Shown here piece by piece: positions 33,741-46,829 of a stretch of DNA of 64,000 nucleotides (the first letter of the stretch is position 1; each line of letters opens with the position of its first letter). Origin of the DNA: Siphonodentalium dalli (taxonomy: Eukaryota; Mollusca; Scaphopoda; Gadilida; Siphonodentaliidae); contig CP136069.1 of NCBI GenBank assembly GCA_032622095.1, forward strand, positions 187,041,122 to 187,105,121. The letters run 5' to 3'. The position numbers and the translations under genes were made by a program. Under the pieces are notes generated by a model that saw only the letters and a list, made by a program, of their open reading frames with translations, was not told the origin of the DNA and did no database searches.

Positions 33741-34008
33741 ATGAGATATATTTAAGTAAATGTTGGTTAAAAGATCAAAAACTCATTTTCTCTTCCAAGG
33801 TACTTTTGTCGGGTACTTTTGTCCGGGGAGTATTTTGGACGGGTCAAATCGTGACCTCAACCTGACCTTGACCTTCAAAATGGTCAATTCAAGGTCAAAT
33901 CGAGCAATTCGCCGAAAAGCAGACGGGAAACAGCCCAGACGAAGTCGGGTCCACCAGCTAGTATGAGATATATTGGTTAAAAGATCAAAATCTCATTTTC
34001 TCTTCCAA
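33741..34008 (+). repeat. Direct repeat of about 50-58 bp flanking a second Helitron-like end
   Basis: ATGAGATATAT and TTGGTTAAAAGATCAAAA, then CTCATTTTCTCTTCCAA, occur at 33741-33798 and 33963-34008. Between them is a 163-base insert that ends CCCAGACGAAGTCGGG, then CTAG. The left copy is longer by about 11 bases. Confidence 0.8.
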
Positions 34009-36597
34009 ACAATTTGAAAAATTCAATATATATATACACGTAAGGTCACAGAAATAAAATGCCAACTTGATGCCACCAAGTTATACATTATAGGAACAGG
34101 TGTTAAAGATGTGGGTAACAAGGATTTGGCCAAAAATAATTTATTAAGTAAAATTTTCCTCATGTTAATCACCCAACGCATTGCAGAATACATGTATTTC
34201 CCAAACTTTGACATATAGGCACTACGTGCGGTGGGAAACAATTGGCATGCTAACATGTTAATCGATTCTCTGGTCAGTATTCAAGAAAAGGACAATCACA
34301 TGTGGGCAATGTTTAGAAAGGTTATATTTTGAATATATCGAACCTACATGTATTCAATTTGGTAGCAATTATGAGCAGCATATCCTCACACAAATACACA
34401 CACAATCGACATATAATGTGAATTATGTGCATAATGTGAGTATTTGATTCTGAAATCAGCAGATAATGGAGTCATCGCCGTTATGTCGTGTTATGGCGCG
34501 TTCCTCATTGAAAACACATGTTAAAGAGCATTCACCTGAAAAGACGTGAGTTGGTTTAATTGTGTCATTGTCCGCATATCATCTGCTTAGAATTGGCTCA
34601 TTATGAGTCGATATAATGTGACTACAACGTTCTCATTTTCAGCACATTATCGACTCAAAACGAGGCGATTATAAGCAACGTATCGACCTAAAATGTTCAA
34701 ACAATGTTATAGTAGACAATAAGTCATTGCTTGTATAGAGTGCCAAAATACTACGACATTGATTCGTGAAGCAAGTTAGTATTGTGGCATGTTAAGGTTG
34801 GCTCTCTGGTGATTACATCTCCGATTTGGTAGACAGTGTGTGAATTGGTCATCAGTGGTGGCCTGCATTCTAATATATCTATGTATCAAGGGGTCGCATA
34901 AAATGTAAATGGACTGGGTATATTCACATTAATGGCAGGTTACCTGTATCTCAACATGGATCATAGTTCCGGTATTCAGAAAGTTGTTGGTCAGTTGGCC
35001 AGTACAGAACAGCGATGTCTTGGAACTGGGTTTCTATAGTCTTCCCATATTATGTTATCCGGTACCTCAATAGTGCCATAGTAGTGGTATCTAGGGATTG
35101 GGTCATGTCATCGTGGTGGGTGGTCGAAAGCAGTGATCAAATCACTCATATATCAGCTAAAATACACACCACACATATTAACACATATCCATGCCAATAT
35201 GTTTTGGCATCGGAGCGTCTGCGACTAGGACTTACCAGATAGTGGCATGGCGATACACAGGGACTAATATGTCAAAGTGCCAAATTTTAGTGGTGACCAG
35301 ATAACATATACGGTATATGGCTCCTCTAGATTACCTGTACCGTTGGACTGGGTTGGACTGGGGGGAGCAATTGCGTGTCATCTGGGGCGGTTTATTGTAC
35401 ACATCCCGATACTGGATCGCCAATGATCTTGTCTGTAGATGTCAAGAATATAAATAATATGTATTCATATTGTGGTGGTCAATTTCAAGAAGTCACTATA
35501 CTCGAACATATTCTATAGTGAGAAACCAACGCTATTCATGCAGTAGGAGAATATAGGGGAATAGAATGTTCCGTGTGGACATATTGTGTCTTGATTGAAG
35601 AAACGGCGGTTGCACTGTGGACATGCCGCTTACCGCTAGATTATTGTTTACACGTTCTGCTACAAGTTGGGTCAATATCTCAAAACGTGTAGCTTTGGCG
35701 CCGTAAAACCACACATAGCAATGCCATATTAGCACGCATTACAAGTTACATGGATGTGTGGCTTAACCTGGCTATTATCACCTCCTGCAATGAAATCAGT
35801 AGAAACAGTAATATCTGTATCACAGAGACGGTACCATTCTAATGTCTTCTTTCTTTAAATTGGTATTGTTCTCCAACACTTACTATCTGTGAAGAGTATG
35901 AGTTGAATATGATTTCGATATTTCGCCGATTTGAATTTTCAGACAGGTATACATTTTGGCTAGTATTACATCCGACAAGCGTATGATCTGAACGTTTTGG
36001 CTTATGACAATGCAATACTAATGGAAGAAAAATAATAAAAATTGGTGTATCATCGTTGCTAAGTGCCGTCTGCTGGTGAAACGTGTGTTCCATGTCTGCT
36101 CATTGGATCTTATATTCATCCTAATAGCGTATCTGATAGTGTCAAAATAATCATCGGAACACCATTCACTTTGAGTGGCATGTAAACTCATCAATCCAAT
36201 TTAAGAAACTGTTATTAGTTTGTTGTATATAGGTTTATGGTCGTTTTAGCTGCTATGCCACATCATGGCATATCATGTCAGGCTTAAAGGTCGAGGAAAT
36301 GCTTGCACATGATATATATCACTGATAATAGATCACTGATCAGAGCTAGGAAAGCAACTTAAAACCTTTCGCAATTACATGTACATGAATCAAGTTACAT
36401 TCCATGTGTGTGGACCACAGATCCTGGCTAGTCGAGATTAGAATCAGTCTCACAATCACTGATTGGATTGGCTTATGTTTGTCTGATGCAACACACACCT
36501 TACCAACTGATTCACTTTGTGCCTCCACTTAGCTATTATAGATTTTTGGAACTTCTGTGTGTGAGGGTGTGTGTATGTATCTATGTATGTGTGTATA
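34009..36597. other. No gene seen
   Basis: Ordinary AT-rich sequence. Open frames (for example 35839-36093 minus, 84 codons) have no recognisable features. Confidence 0.5.
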
Positions 36598-36942
36598 TTT
36601 ACACACTAAGTGTTGTCATCACTAAATCCAGCATTCTGATTGGTCGGCGCCCACGTGGCTAGTTGCAGTTATTTCTCGGTGAATGCGTAACGCCTCATAA
36701 CACCAAGCTAATAACACCATCGATACGTCATTAGGTTTGGAAAGACGAACGCGTAATGCTTTGGGCGCATTTTGACTCGCGCAGGATTGACTTAATACAT
36801 CATCGGGTTTCAACATGAAGAGAAATTATTCCTATTAACTTTTGCCAAGGGTGCTATTGGGTATTTTGGGCTGATCTTGTCACGATACACTTTTCGATTT
36901 AAATATATTTACAAAAGTGGCTTTTTCGCTAAATGTATATAA

Positions 36943-37107
36943 ATATAAGGATTAACTGTCATGTGGACTATTTTTATGGAGATGTAACGGTGAGGTAAGT
37001 GGACATAACTTGTATGTAAAACCCTTCGGGTTTTACACAAGTTATGTCCACTTACCTCACCGTTACATCTCCATAAAAACAGTTCACATGACAGTTAATC
37101 CTTATAT
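36943..37107. repeat. Near-perfect palindrome, 80-bp arms, 3-4 base loop
   Basis: ATATAAGGATTAACTGTCAT (36943) pairs with its complement ending at 37107. Arms differ by only about three substitutions and one 2-base indel. The centre is AAAACCC-TTC-GGGTTTT. Confidence 0.95.
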
Positions 37108-37357
37108 GTGTGTGTGTATCTATGAATGTATTTGTTATGGACTTGAAAACTTCTCGACCGGTCCGATTCGAAATGTGCATGTAGGCCTAATGTGGTCCAA
37201 TTTCACGTGCGACCGTGTCCTTGACATTGGCCTCGCTCATATATGTTCATATAGGCATATTTCTGGACCGATCGAGCGATAGTGTTTCTTTCTCCTTACG
37301 GAGGCGATCACAAAGAAATCCCTAAATAGCCCACATGATGTCGAGAACATCAGCTAG
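37108..37357 (+). mobile_element. Weak Helitron-like 3' end
   Basis: ATAGCCCACATGATGTCGAG then ACATCAG-CTAG-T at 37327-37358 resembles the other two ends, with a degenerate hairpin. It lies just beyond the palindrome. Confidence 0.35.
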
Positions 37358-37689
37358 TTAATATATTAGATTGACGATGTGGGTTGTCAATTTGGATATG
37401 TTTGTAAAAATAACAACATTGAGCAATATTGTTCTTCGTTTCTATTCGCTTACGACAATTCGCCCGCGAAAACACATATCTGTCTCTCCAACTCGTGAGA
37501 TAATTCCGGTATCAGATCCAAAATGCTAGTCTGAGAAGCAACAAAATCACTAACTATAACCATATTTTTATTCTGTGTTCATAAAATGTATCTTTGAACA
37601 TGTTCATCTGTCAATATATCTGTCTGTATATATATTTTAGGCATGGATGCAGGTGTGTTCCACATATTCATTGAAAACTTCCACAACTG

Positions 37690-38690
37690 GAACATTTGTA
37701 TATTGTTTATTGTTTATTTTGGCATAGAATCCAATTATAATAGTATTAACAACACATATAAAGGGCATAACGATAGAACATTTACATCGATGCATGTATA
37801 CAATCAAGTACATAGATAAACAAAGTATAGTTTAAAGTATTCATGAGTTGCCTCACTTTTTTAATTAGAGGTTAAGGCGGAGCTTACTAATAATAAATAG
37901 TTAATTGCCAATATGTGGTTAAAAAAATCTGTTCGCAAACTCATTCCGTTTTTTATATATTTTGTACACTCCCATCATACAAATTTCTTTTTATGGATGT
38001 GTCGACTTCATTTGGACCCAATATGAAATTAACTTTTTCGTCATCGCTACAGTTAATAAATACTGGAATAATGGACTGAATTGTCCGAAGAATTATCTTT
38101 CCCTCAGGGTTAAGTGGCTTACAGTCTATAATAAAATGTTTTTCGTCCACTCCATTCTTACAAATAGGACAAATTCGGTCTTTTATGTCACGTTTTGGTC
38201 TGCCCTTTTCAATTAATAACTGACTGTCACTAATCTTAATCTTTGTATACGTAATTATAACTTCAATATCTAAGTTAGCTAATAGGTATTTTTGAAACTG
38301 AAACGATTTTTTCAGTTGTCTATAAAACATTAAGTTATTGCCGTTGGGTTTATTCTCGTCGTTAAATAGTTATTTGTTAAAATCGGTAAACCTGGCTTGT
38401 TATTTCTTATCCACCTCTCGAGATACTCCCTGATGTTATAGTTAGTACTATGTTTAACCGATTCACTACCTAAGTCTACTTTCTCCAGAATTATTTTTAT
38501 TTGATCACAAAAACCATCGTAAATTTATTATTTTCCAAAATGACTAATGACTCAGGGTTAGATTGAACCATGTGGTTGTGATAGTTTAAACTGTTCTTTA
38601 TTCCAGAAATGCAGACGGGGAATATTCCTAATTCTCCAAAACAAGCCATGTTGGTGGCAGATCTATTAACACCAAAAACAATTGTATGAA
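37690..38690 (-). pseudogene. LINE C-terminal fragment, minus strand
   Basis: A 125-codon frame (37953-38330 minus) includes DRICPICKNGVDEKHFIIDC, the post-polymerase C-x2-C-x6-H-x4-C motif. Upstream, in a broken frame to about 38690, come ELGIFPVCISGIKN, SLNYHNHMVQSNPESLV and similar text typical of the region between polymerase and zinc motif. The 3' UTR extends to about 37690. Stops and shifts make it dead. The zinc motif differs from that of the 32-kb copy, so it is another family. Confidence 0.8.
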
Positions 38691-38769
38691 TTTCATTTGA
38701 CTTTTATCTGGGAGAGAAATGTACATGATCTAGTCTCAAAGTCGGATGCTCTCCGAACAATATAGTGTG

Positions 38770-40450
38770 GAGTGGTCAGCTCATCGGGTTGTTTTCCAGA
38801 GATATGGGGTATCGGAACTATCATCCCGCTTTATAAGAATAAAGGTTATAAGGGAAATCCAAAGAATTATAGACCCATTACCCATTTGAGCTTCTTAGTG
38901 AAACTATTTACAAAGATTTTATCAAATAGATTGTATTCTTATATTGAAGAAAATGAAGTTATCCGTGAGAACCAGGCAGGTTTCAGAAAAGGCTACTCCA
39001 CGACTGATACCATGTTTGTTTTACACTTATTATCGGAATCACAAAGGCATTCAATAGGAATTTGTATTGCCCTTTTATAGACTTCGAGAAAGCAAGGTAT
39101 GAAGACAAGCACTTTGGTACAAACTTTCGAGTATTAACATAAATGGTAAATTGCTCACAATTATAAAAATACACATACAGTAACACTAAGTCGAAAGTTA
39201 GATTGGGCGATCAAACATCCGATTGTTTTCCATGCTTATCTGGGATAAGACAGGGCGGAACCTATCACCCCGGTTATTCTCGCTTTATCTGAATGATCTA
39301 GAAGATTTTCTCAAGTCAGAAGGTGGTGAAGGACTAATTAAAATGTCACGAGATATTGATACTCACTTGAAGATTATTCATTATTGAATACGCAGACGAC
39401 ACCGTTCTCATGGCTGAAAAGCATTAAAATTGTAGAATGCACTGAACTGTTTTCACAGGTATTGTAAGAAATGGAAATTGCATGTCAATATCGAGAAAAA
39501 GAAAATACTGCTGATATAAAAAAAAAGCTTGCCAAAGAATAGAGCATTTTTATATAACGGTAAAGAAATTGAAGTAGTAAAGAATTTTAACTATCTTGGT
39601 ATTATACATACTAAATCAGGTTCATACAGTACTGCAAAGAAGACTCTGGCAAATAAACCAACTAAAGCAATGTATTATATCATTTCTAAGTCGAGAGTTC
39701 ACTGTTTATCAGTTAAAACCATTGTTTGAATTGTTTGATGCACAAGTTTTACCGATTATGTTGTACTGTTGTGAAGTATGGGGTCAGGAAATAATGAGAT
39801 TTTTGAAAATATCCATAGAAAAATTATGAAACATGTTCTCCACCTTAAATCATCTACCCCAAATGATATGTTATATGGTGAGAGCGGCAGACTGCCAATA
39901 GAGTACACAGTCAACCTGCGTATTGTGAAATACTGGATGAATGTTATTAATATGAACCAAGGATGATTTTATAAGATTTTGTATCAATTGGCCCTTAAGG
40001 TTGTGAAGCTGTGCCCGTAAAGTTCAAATGGATAGAGAAAGTGAAAGATATTCTAACAAAATCTGGGCAGATTCATTTGTTAAATGTGGGATATATTACA
40101 TGCTCAGAACAAATGGCACTTTATTTTAAATGTAGTCTGAATAGTCAATTCCGTGACAACTGGTTATCTAACATTGAAAACTCTAGTCGAGGCAGTACTT
40201 ATAAAATATTCAAACATGATATACATTTCGAAAAATACTTGGACCATTAGGATACTAGGAACGTAATAACTCTTTGTCAATTCCGTACTTGTAATCATCG
40301 CTTGCCAATAGAGAAAGGTCGATAGAATGACACCAACATATCCCATAGACTATATCCGCTTTGCACTAAAAGACATATCGGGGATGAACTGCACTATCTA
40401 TTAGAATGTGAATGTTTCTGTGAGGCCAGACATCGCTTTTGCCTAGCAAA
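38770..40450 (+). pseudogene. Decayed LINE: reverse transcriptase to C-terminus
   Basis: The frame at 38772 reads GIGTIIPLYKNKGYKGNPKN then YRPITHLSFLVKLF and ENQAGFRKGYSTTDTMF, which are reverse transcriptase blocks 1-2. GIRQGG follows near 39247, and EYADDTVLMAE near 39383-39415 is the catalytic box. FNYLGIIHTKSGSY comes at about 39585, then the thumb (PIMLYCCEVWG) in another frame near 39755. IGDELHYLLECECF near 40375 is the end of the zinc motif. At least five frame breaks were found. It starts head to head with the minus-strand LINE ending at 38690. Confidence 0.87.
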
Positions 40451-40574
40451 TATACCAGCATATAACATGCAACTATTGATATGTTAAATGACATTCTGAA
40501 TTTGGAAGATATGGATTGCCTGCGCAGACTATGTTCATTCATCCGATTGATAAACCTTAAGTTAAATGATATTG

Positions 40575-40790
40575 AACAATATGCAGTTTGTTGTTGTGGA
40601 TGTTGTTGTTGTTGTTGGAGAAAAATTATGATAACGATACATTGGCGACGATTAGACGAAGACGATAACGTGGTGACAACGAAGATAGTGATACTGATGA
40701 CGAGGTTACGGTGATGATGTATGGACGACGAGGACGACGACAACGACTACCATGATGTTGATAATGATGACGATGATGGGAAGTTCGTGT
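40575..40790. repeat. GTT and GAC/GAT triplet-rich tract
   Basis: Runs of GTTGTT (40588-40620) followed by GACGA, GATGA-type imperfect triplets up to 40790. Confidence 0.8.
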
Positions 40791-41099
40791 ATATATTGTA
40801 CATATACTGCAACATTCTCAATCTTTTGTACATATCTTCTACTTGTATCTCAATATCATTTTTATCAGAGAATAAACGTATTACCGCCATTTGAGGATAT
40901 GAGTTTAACACAACTATGGTACAGTTTTAATAATGGCATAATATTTTTTCTTAGCCCCGTAGAATTTACTTTTTATACAAAATTAGGCTTTTGTGACTTT
41001 CTTGTCTAAGTATCATAGCGCAGCCGACAACACACCTGATGGTTTGAAGATGGAGCCGAGATACGTATATTCATTCACGCTCTCTTTGTTTTGGTAATT

Positions 41100-41700
41100 A
41101 ATTTGAAAATTTAATAGCTTACCATATTTAATAAAAACCATGGGTTTAGATTATTTATATTAATGGTGAAATCCCACAGCTTACAGAAGTCATGTAGCTT
41201 ATTGAGTGAGGATTGGCGTCCATCTTTGGATTTAGATATTAGAACTATGTCATCTTCATAAAGAAGGCATGAAAGCTTTTTATCAGCGAGTGTTACTGGG
41301 TCACATGATTCATCACAAATACATGAAATATCATTAACAAATAATGAGAACAATGTGGGGCTGAGTACCTATCCTTGTTTGACCCCCACTGATGATTTCA
41401 CCCTTGTTTGACCCCCACTGATGATTTCAAATCATGGGGTATTCCTTCTGGTAATTTAGCCGCATAGTCAACCTTCTCATACATATTTCTCAGTATTTCT
41501 AAGCCATTTTAAGTCAATAAAGGATGGGTACAGATACGAATTTTCTTTTGTCATGTTGCCTATTCCATCGAAGGCTCTGTACCAACTAGTGTGTGTTGGG
41601 TAAATGTTACCTATACAGTTGTGGACTAATGTTAAGATGGTCTGACAGGTTCCTTTGTGAACCGGACAAGTTTTATCATCAATATTTTCCACTAATTTGT
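41100..41700 (-). pseudogene. LINE reverse transcriptase fragment, minus strand
   Basis: Minus-strand text runs LEILRNMYEKVDYAAKLPEG, SSVGVKQG, LSPTLFSLFVNDIS, then CLLYEDDIVLIS (catalytic box with the first D as E-D-D) and LNKLHDFCKLWDFTININN. This is blocks 3-6 of a non-LTR polymerase. A 29-base stretch starting CCTTGTTTGACCCCCACTGA is locally doubled at 41371-41428, right within the GVKQG block. Stops follow it. Both ends are truncated. Confidence 0.82.
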
Positions 41701-44700
41701 AACAAATGGGCCGTTTACCAGGTCATCGAGAAGAGTCCGGCTGTGTGTTGATGCTGAAATTGACAGTACCGTGACTATCAAAACACTGGCACATTTACTG
41801 ACACAAGAGGCGACATGTACAACTAACATGTATATGTTTGTAAAAATTGCAGAATATACTGTTTCTAAAAGCTTATTTTGGTGACATGTTTACCAAAGAA
41901 AACCATGAGTACACGAGTCATAAATATATGATTGACACATTAACCGTGTTCCTACATAAATTCCAAGCTGATCATATTCGCTCTTTATTGCTCAGATTCG
42001 CCTCTTTAAGTCGTCGAAGGTCAGCGGCATATATCTCATGACACCTACAGGTCAATTTATTTACGTGTTTCAATTTTCACGAACCAGATGCATCCATTTG
42101 AAATATATAATTAATTAATTAGTTAAATTAATTATTGTAGCCATTTTAAGACGTCTGAGGTCAATGGGTGGTCAAATTAATACCAAGCAATGCTTTTTTC
42201 TCTCACCCAAGTAAATGCATTACATACATTATGTATTACGTTAAGGATATTGAGATATATAACTAGAAGTATATATACAATAGACATATAGCCATATATA
42301 TAATAGATATGTACATATGGTTCCGGGTCGACGGCATGATGAAATTCGATAAATATAATCGCAGTTTAATTCTGACACCGCTACCAGCTTATTGTCGTCC
42401 GAAGTAAACTCGTCGTACTCTCGTGTGAAACCTTGTTGGGTGAAGTAAACTAATCGATCGCAACGCGGAACTAAATATTGTTTTCTTCACACCGTGTGTT
42501 TAGTTTTAGCTACAAATGATAGGTGGTTCAACGTCAACTTTAGTATTTATACTGAACAACTATGTACACCAGACTCAAATTAACATCTCAATTAAGCCGG
42601 CCCTTGATTGTCATTTCGTTCACCCGTTGTGACTATATTGTATAATTGATTCCTGGAACCATACATATATATTTTAATACACTAACATAGAAGCCAAGTG
42701 TGAATATCATAACATCAATTTATAAATAACCAATTATAACTGAATATACATGAGTACTCAATGCGCTCACTGGCAGATACTCATATGTTAAAAGAAACAT
42801 CATCTCAGTGTGTGGACTAGCTTAGTATATTTGCAATAATTAAATAATTATATGTGCAATTTAAAGACAGCTGGTGAACGCAATCAATCTAATAACACTC
42901 CCCGGGTGAACTTATCCCTATATGCAAATGTTCAGCTCCGATGCTCTAGCCGTTTGGTCGCCACTGGGTACATGACTGCAAAATGTGGCCACATCGCACC
43001 TACGTGTCTATAAGTCGCTTAACATGTCGAGTTTCCACTATGTATTTGTCGTGAACTTGCAAGCGTAGATCGAGTATATATAAAGACATCAAAATAAATA
43101 AATTCCCCCTAATTTATTCATAATATATCAGAATCTATTTGCACGAGTTCAATGCAATTTTGCACGTGTCTTCGGTATAGACAATTTCACCTATAGTGAT
43201 AATGATGCATTCTGGTAAAGGAACTATCCAAACACATCCATGTGCTTATAGCCCGCAACCATTTAGTATTGTATATTGAGAGTGAGTCTATAAAACTAAT
43301 TATAACTTCGTTATCTTTCATAGATTTTGCATGAAATTTCAAACACATATTAGGGACATATATTCCTTCCAGAATGTGCAAAAACGTTTCCAGTTTGACA
43401 TCTCATGTTTATTAATTTTATGCGATAAAATATCGGACATTTCAGAAAACTACGCTGACTACTCGATCAGTGGCTGTAGTGTTAAAAAACGCCCGATGAA
43501 AATAGTTCTATTTGGGAATGTTTACCAAATTTGATCAGAGAATATCGAGTAGATATAATCCTGTTTGAATATCGTAAAGGTTTACCGGGTCGTGATACTA
43601 ATTTACCATCAGACAGCCGAAGCCGTCGACAATAAATTCGCCCTTCGAAAATGAAAATGAAACTTGTCTGTTTTAATGACCCCTTTTAGTGTCGAATGAG
43701 ACCCAAGTTAGAAAGTGAATGGATAGATTATGACACTTAATCAGACGGAATTCGCTGAAGTCGGCTGCTATAAACGGGTTGGTCTCACTGCGCAGACATG
43801 CGGCAGGGGATTAAATGATGGTTCGATCGGCTGTGTTGTTACAACAATGACAATTAGGCCGATCCAAGTTCAGCGTTGTGTCCATGACACATGTATTGCA
43901 CCAATCAGGTACATTTTTTCTCCATTAGGCATTTTGTAACAGTGTTACAAATGTTAAAATTGTCACCAACGTCATCATCGACCACAAGACACTGGCTGAA
44001 CTCCGAGCGTGAAATTAAGAACGAGTTGTCCTTTTGTCTCGATCGGTGCATTTCTGTTGCCATGCTTTCATTCAGAACGAGGGCACAATTGATTTTTTAA
44101 TATTGGGGTACCTGTCCAGTCTCAAACGAAATGCATCAAAAGGTGCGTTATCTTTAACATATTCTATAGGTGCAGTTTGCATAGTAGCCAATAAACATTT
44201 CTGAAACAACAAGAACACACAATGAATGAACTCAATATAGATCTAGATTGGTTGTACCCACCTCAATTCTTGATTTATTCGCGGAATGCTAAAAGTTTCA
44301 GCACCTGATTATAGTGTGGGTATATGCAATTGACACTAACATATAAGGATTGCCTTCGCGATAGTTGTTGATGTTTAAAAATGTGACATCCGTTAAAAAT
44401 CGCCTTACACAGAAAGAATATTAATTTATAGACAGTTTTTGTAAAATCCTAAATCATAAATATCTCACAAATAGCATGTTATTGTCAAGACCGTACGGCT
44501 TGTTAATACACAAAATCCATATTATGATACAGTAGAGTGGACAAAGAGAGCGATACGTAAAACACTCAACAACGAGGAGTCGCCACTAAGTTTACTTTAA
44601 CATGGTTAAAATTGACACTTTATTGTTTACAACTCACCGCTATAGCACTCGCTAATACTCAACATTTACCTGTTGAATGAAATGCTCGGATCACACAAAG

Positions 44701-46640
44701 TGTGCTTTGTTGGTAATATCGCATTCATATTATAATTATACTATATTTTTAGTATATTCTTGATGAAATTCATAATTAGGTAACTTTTATTTTATTTTCA
44801 ATATTGTTCCAGAAATGTGTCTCTTTGTTGTGTCCATCTCCAGACATGCCCGTTACACTGTTCTCGTTGTTAAAGCAAGGATAACCCATCTCAAACTACA
44901 AAGGTGATATCTTGTTAGCGCTAATAACATGGACTTTGTCGGTGCGTATAACCTGGAAAGTCAGTATTCAGGCGCTAAGCCAACTGAGGAAATCTAGCAT
45001 CGCCGAATCTTTCAAGCAAATCAACCATTCCTAAAACATCGTCTAAACTACACTCAATTGTAAATATTTACTTCTCAATTCGGGACGCAACTATCTGCGA
45101 TGAACTAACGAAACCTATTCGAGAATCTCTTCATTTGATAAATATATAAGAATGACGGTATGTGGTGTAAATTTTGATGTAATATTTGTAAAAAATAACT
45201 ACTTTGAGCAAGATGAAATCGACAGTGAATGATTGTAAAACAGTTTCATCAATCTACTAAGAAGCACTGACTTCGATTAGAACCAGCGAAACCGACCCGA
45301 TGTCGATCAGCAAAGTGCCAACGTTTTATAGTTTGAAATCGTCGTTCTCCTACCGAACAAGACGCAACAAACATACACGAGATTAATCGGTCTTCTGAAG
45401 CAAAAAATCTGCAGAAATGGACATCAACCTTTCACCGTCAATTGTCTTCACCGATTATACGCAACTGCGGCTCAGAATGCCATACGGCAGCCATCATCAA
45501 TGGGTGCTTTCTACTACGATCAGAGAGTAATGAAACATGCCACGGAAACACGAAGGCTGAAGAAATCGTGAAACCATTAATCAGACGAGCCATCGCGCTG
45601 CCATTTCAACCGCTTGACAATATTAGCGATGCTTGCTTCGCCACCCTCGAAATATCACTGACCAACGACCAACAAGTCGACCCTAGGGTAGCGCAGTAGA
45701 CAGACTATATGACAACCTTGTGTTTGTACCTCATGCTCTTGTTTGATCTATTAACATGTATATTTTATCCAAAACTAATAAACATTCATAAATGCAACAC
45801 AAACTTCGGCCCTTTCTCATAATCAAATTGGCTACGAGAAAAAAAACGAATCCAATCAAACCAACTAGGAAAGGCACAAGTAGTCATTAAGAGAATTATT
45901 CACACCTCTACTCAACCTACCGAAATCAATAGGTGTCTGCATAACAGGACGATTCTCTATAAACACGTTTTTTGATAACAGTTTAATTCAGACACCAACT
46001 GATGCGATCGCGATAATCAAAGTCGTTGGGCATCGTGGTTCCCAAAAACATTCCTTCGCACGCCCATTGAATTCACGTTATTTCTGATAAAACGGAGCAA
46101 GGGGTTTCTGATGGATTCGGTCGTTGAAGTACTAAACGGTCGCACCCCAACGTTATGGTTTTTATTGACAGCGAACATGAAAAGAAGAATTAAGAAAATT
46201 GTTACAATTTAAACGCACCCTTAAAGCCTGTTGCCGAGGTACATTCAGGTACCCACCGGAGGCCACGGGTTAGCAATATAAATGCAATTTAATTTTGTTG
46301 AGGAACCACTAAAGTGTTGGGGGTTTATTAAAGGGTCAGGTTATCGGAAACAAAAGTAATTTTATTAGGCCAAACCATCTCAATATCCATGTTTCTCGAA
46401 ATCAAATGACTAATCAAGCGAGTTCAAAGGATGTACTAATTATTGTTTTACATGATATGGCGGTTTTGCGGCTAAAAAAGGGCGGGGTTACGCCCATGAG
46501 CCCATTTAATCCACGACATTATGAGCTTCAGCACTAGACTCTTATTATCTGCTTACAGAATGTCATCTCTATGTATGTGTATCATACCCCATGGGGATAA
46601 CGACGTGTACACCTGGCGAACCAGTTAGCTAGTCACTTCT
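41701..46640. other. Long stretch without recognised genes
   Basis: About 4.9 kb of AT-rich DNA. Open frames such as 45442-45699 (+, 85 codons, start MSSPIIRNCGSECHTAAIIN) and 43730-43939 show no known motif, and no splice-bounded exon was identified. No tandem repeat is present. It may contain unrecognised exons or regulatory DNA. Confidence 0.45.
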
Positions 46641-46829
46641 CAATAGATGGTTCGTCAACTCACAAACTTGGTGAACGCATTGGCATACATGGACAACTTC
46701 GACAGTGTTTCGAAGGTTGGTAGCTGTCTTATTCCATTGGACAGATGTCTATCTGCTAAGGAGAAGACCATAATGTACCGACTACTCACACTTATTGACC
46801 ATGTTCCTAAGCAAACTGTGTGACGTCCC

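Noticed and set aside
37690-40450. Single LINE with 5' inversion (twin priming)
   Set aside because: Both halves reach a C-terminal zinc motif, and the motifs differ, so one element cannot account for both.
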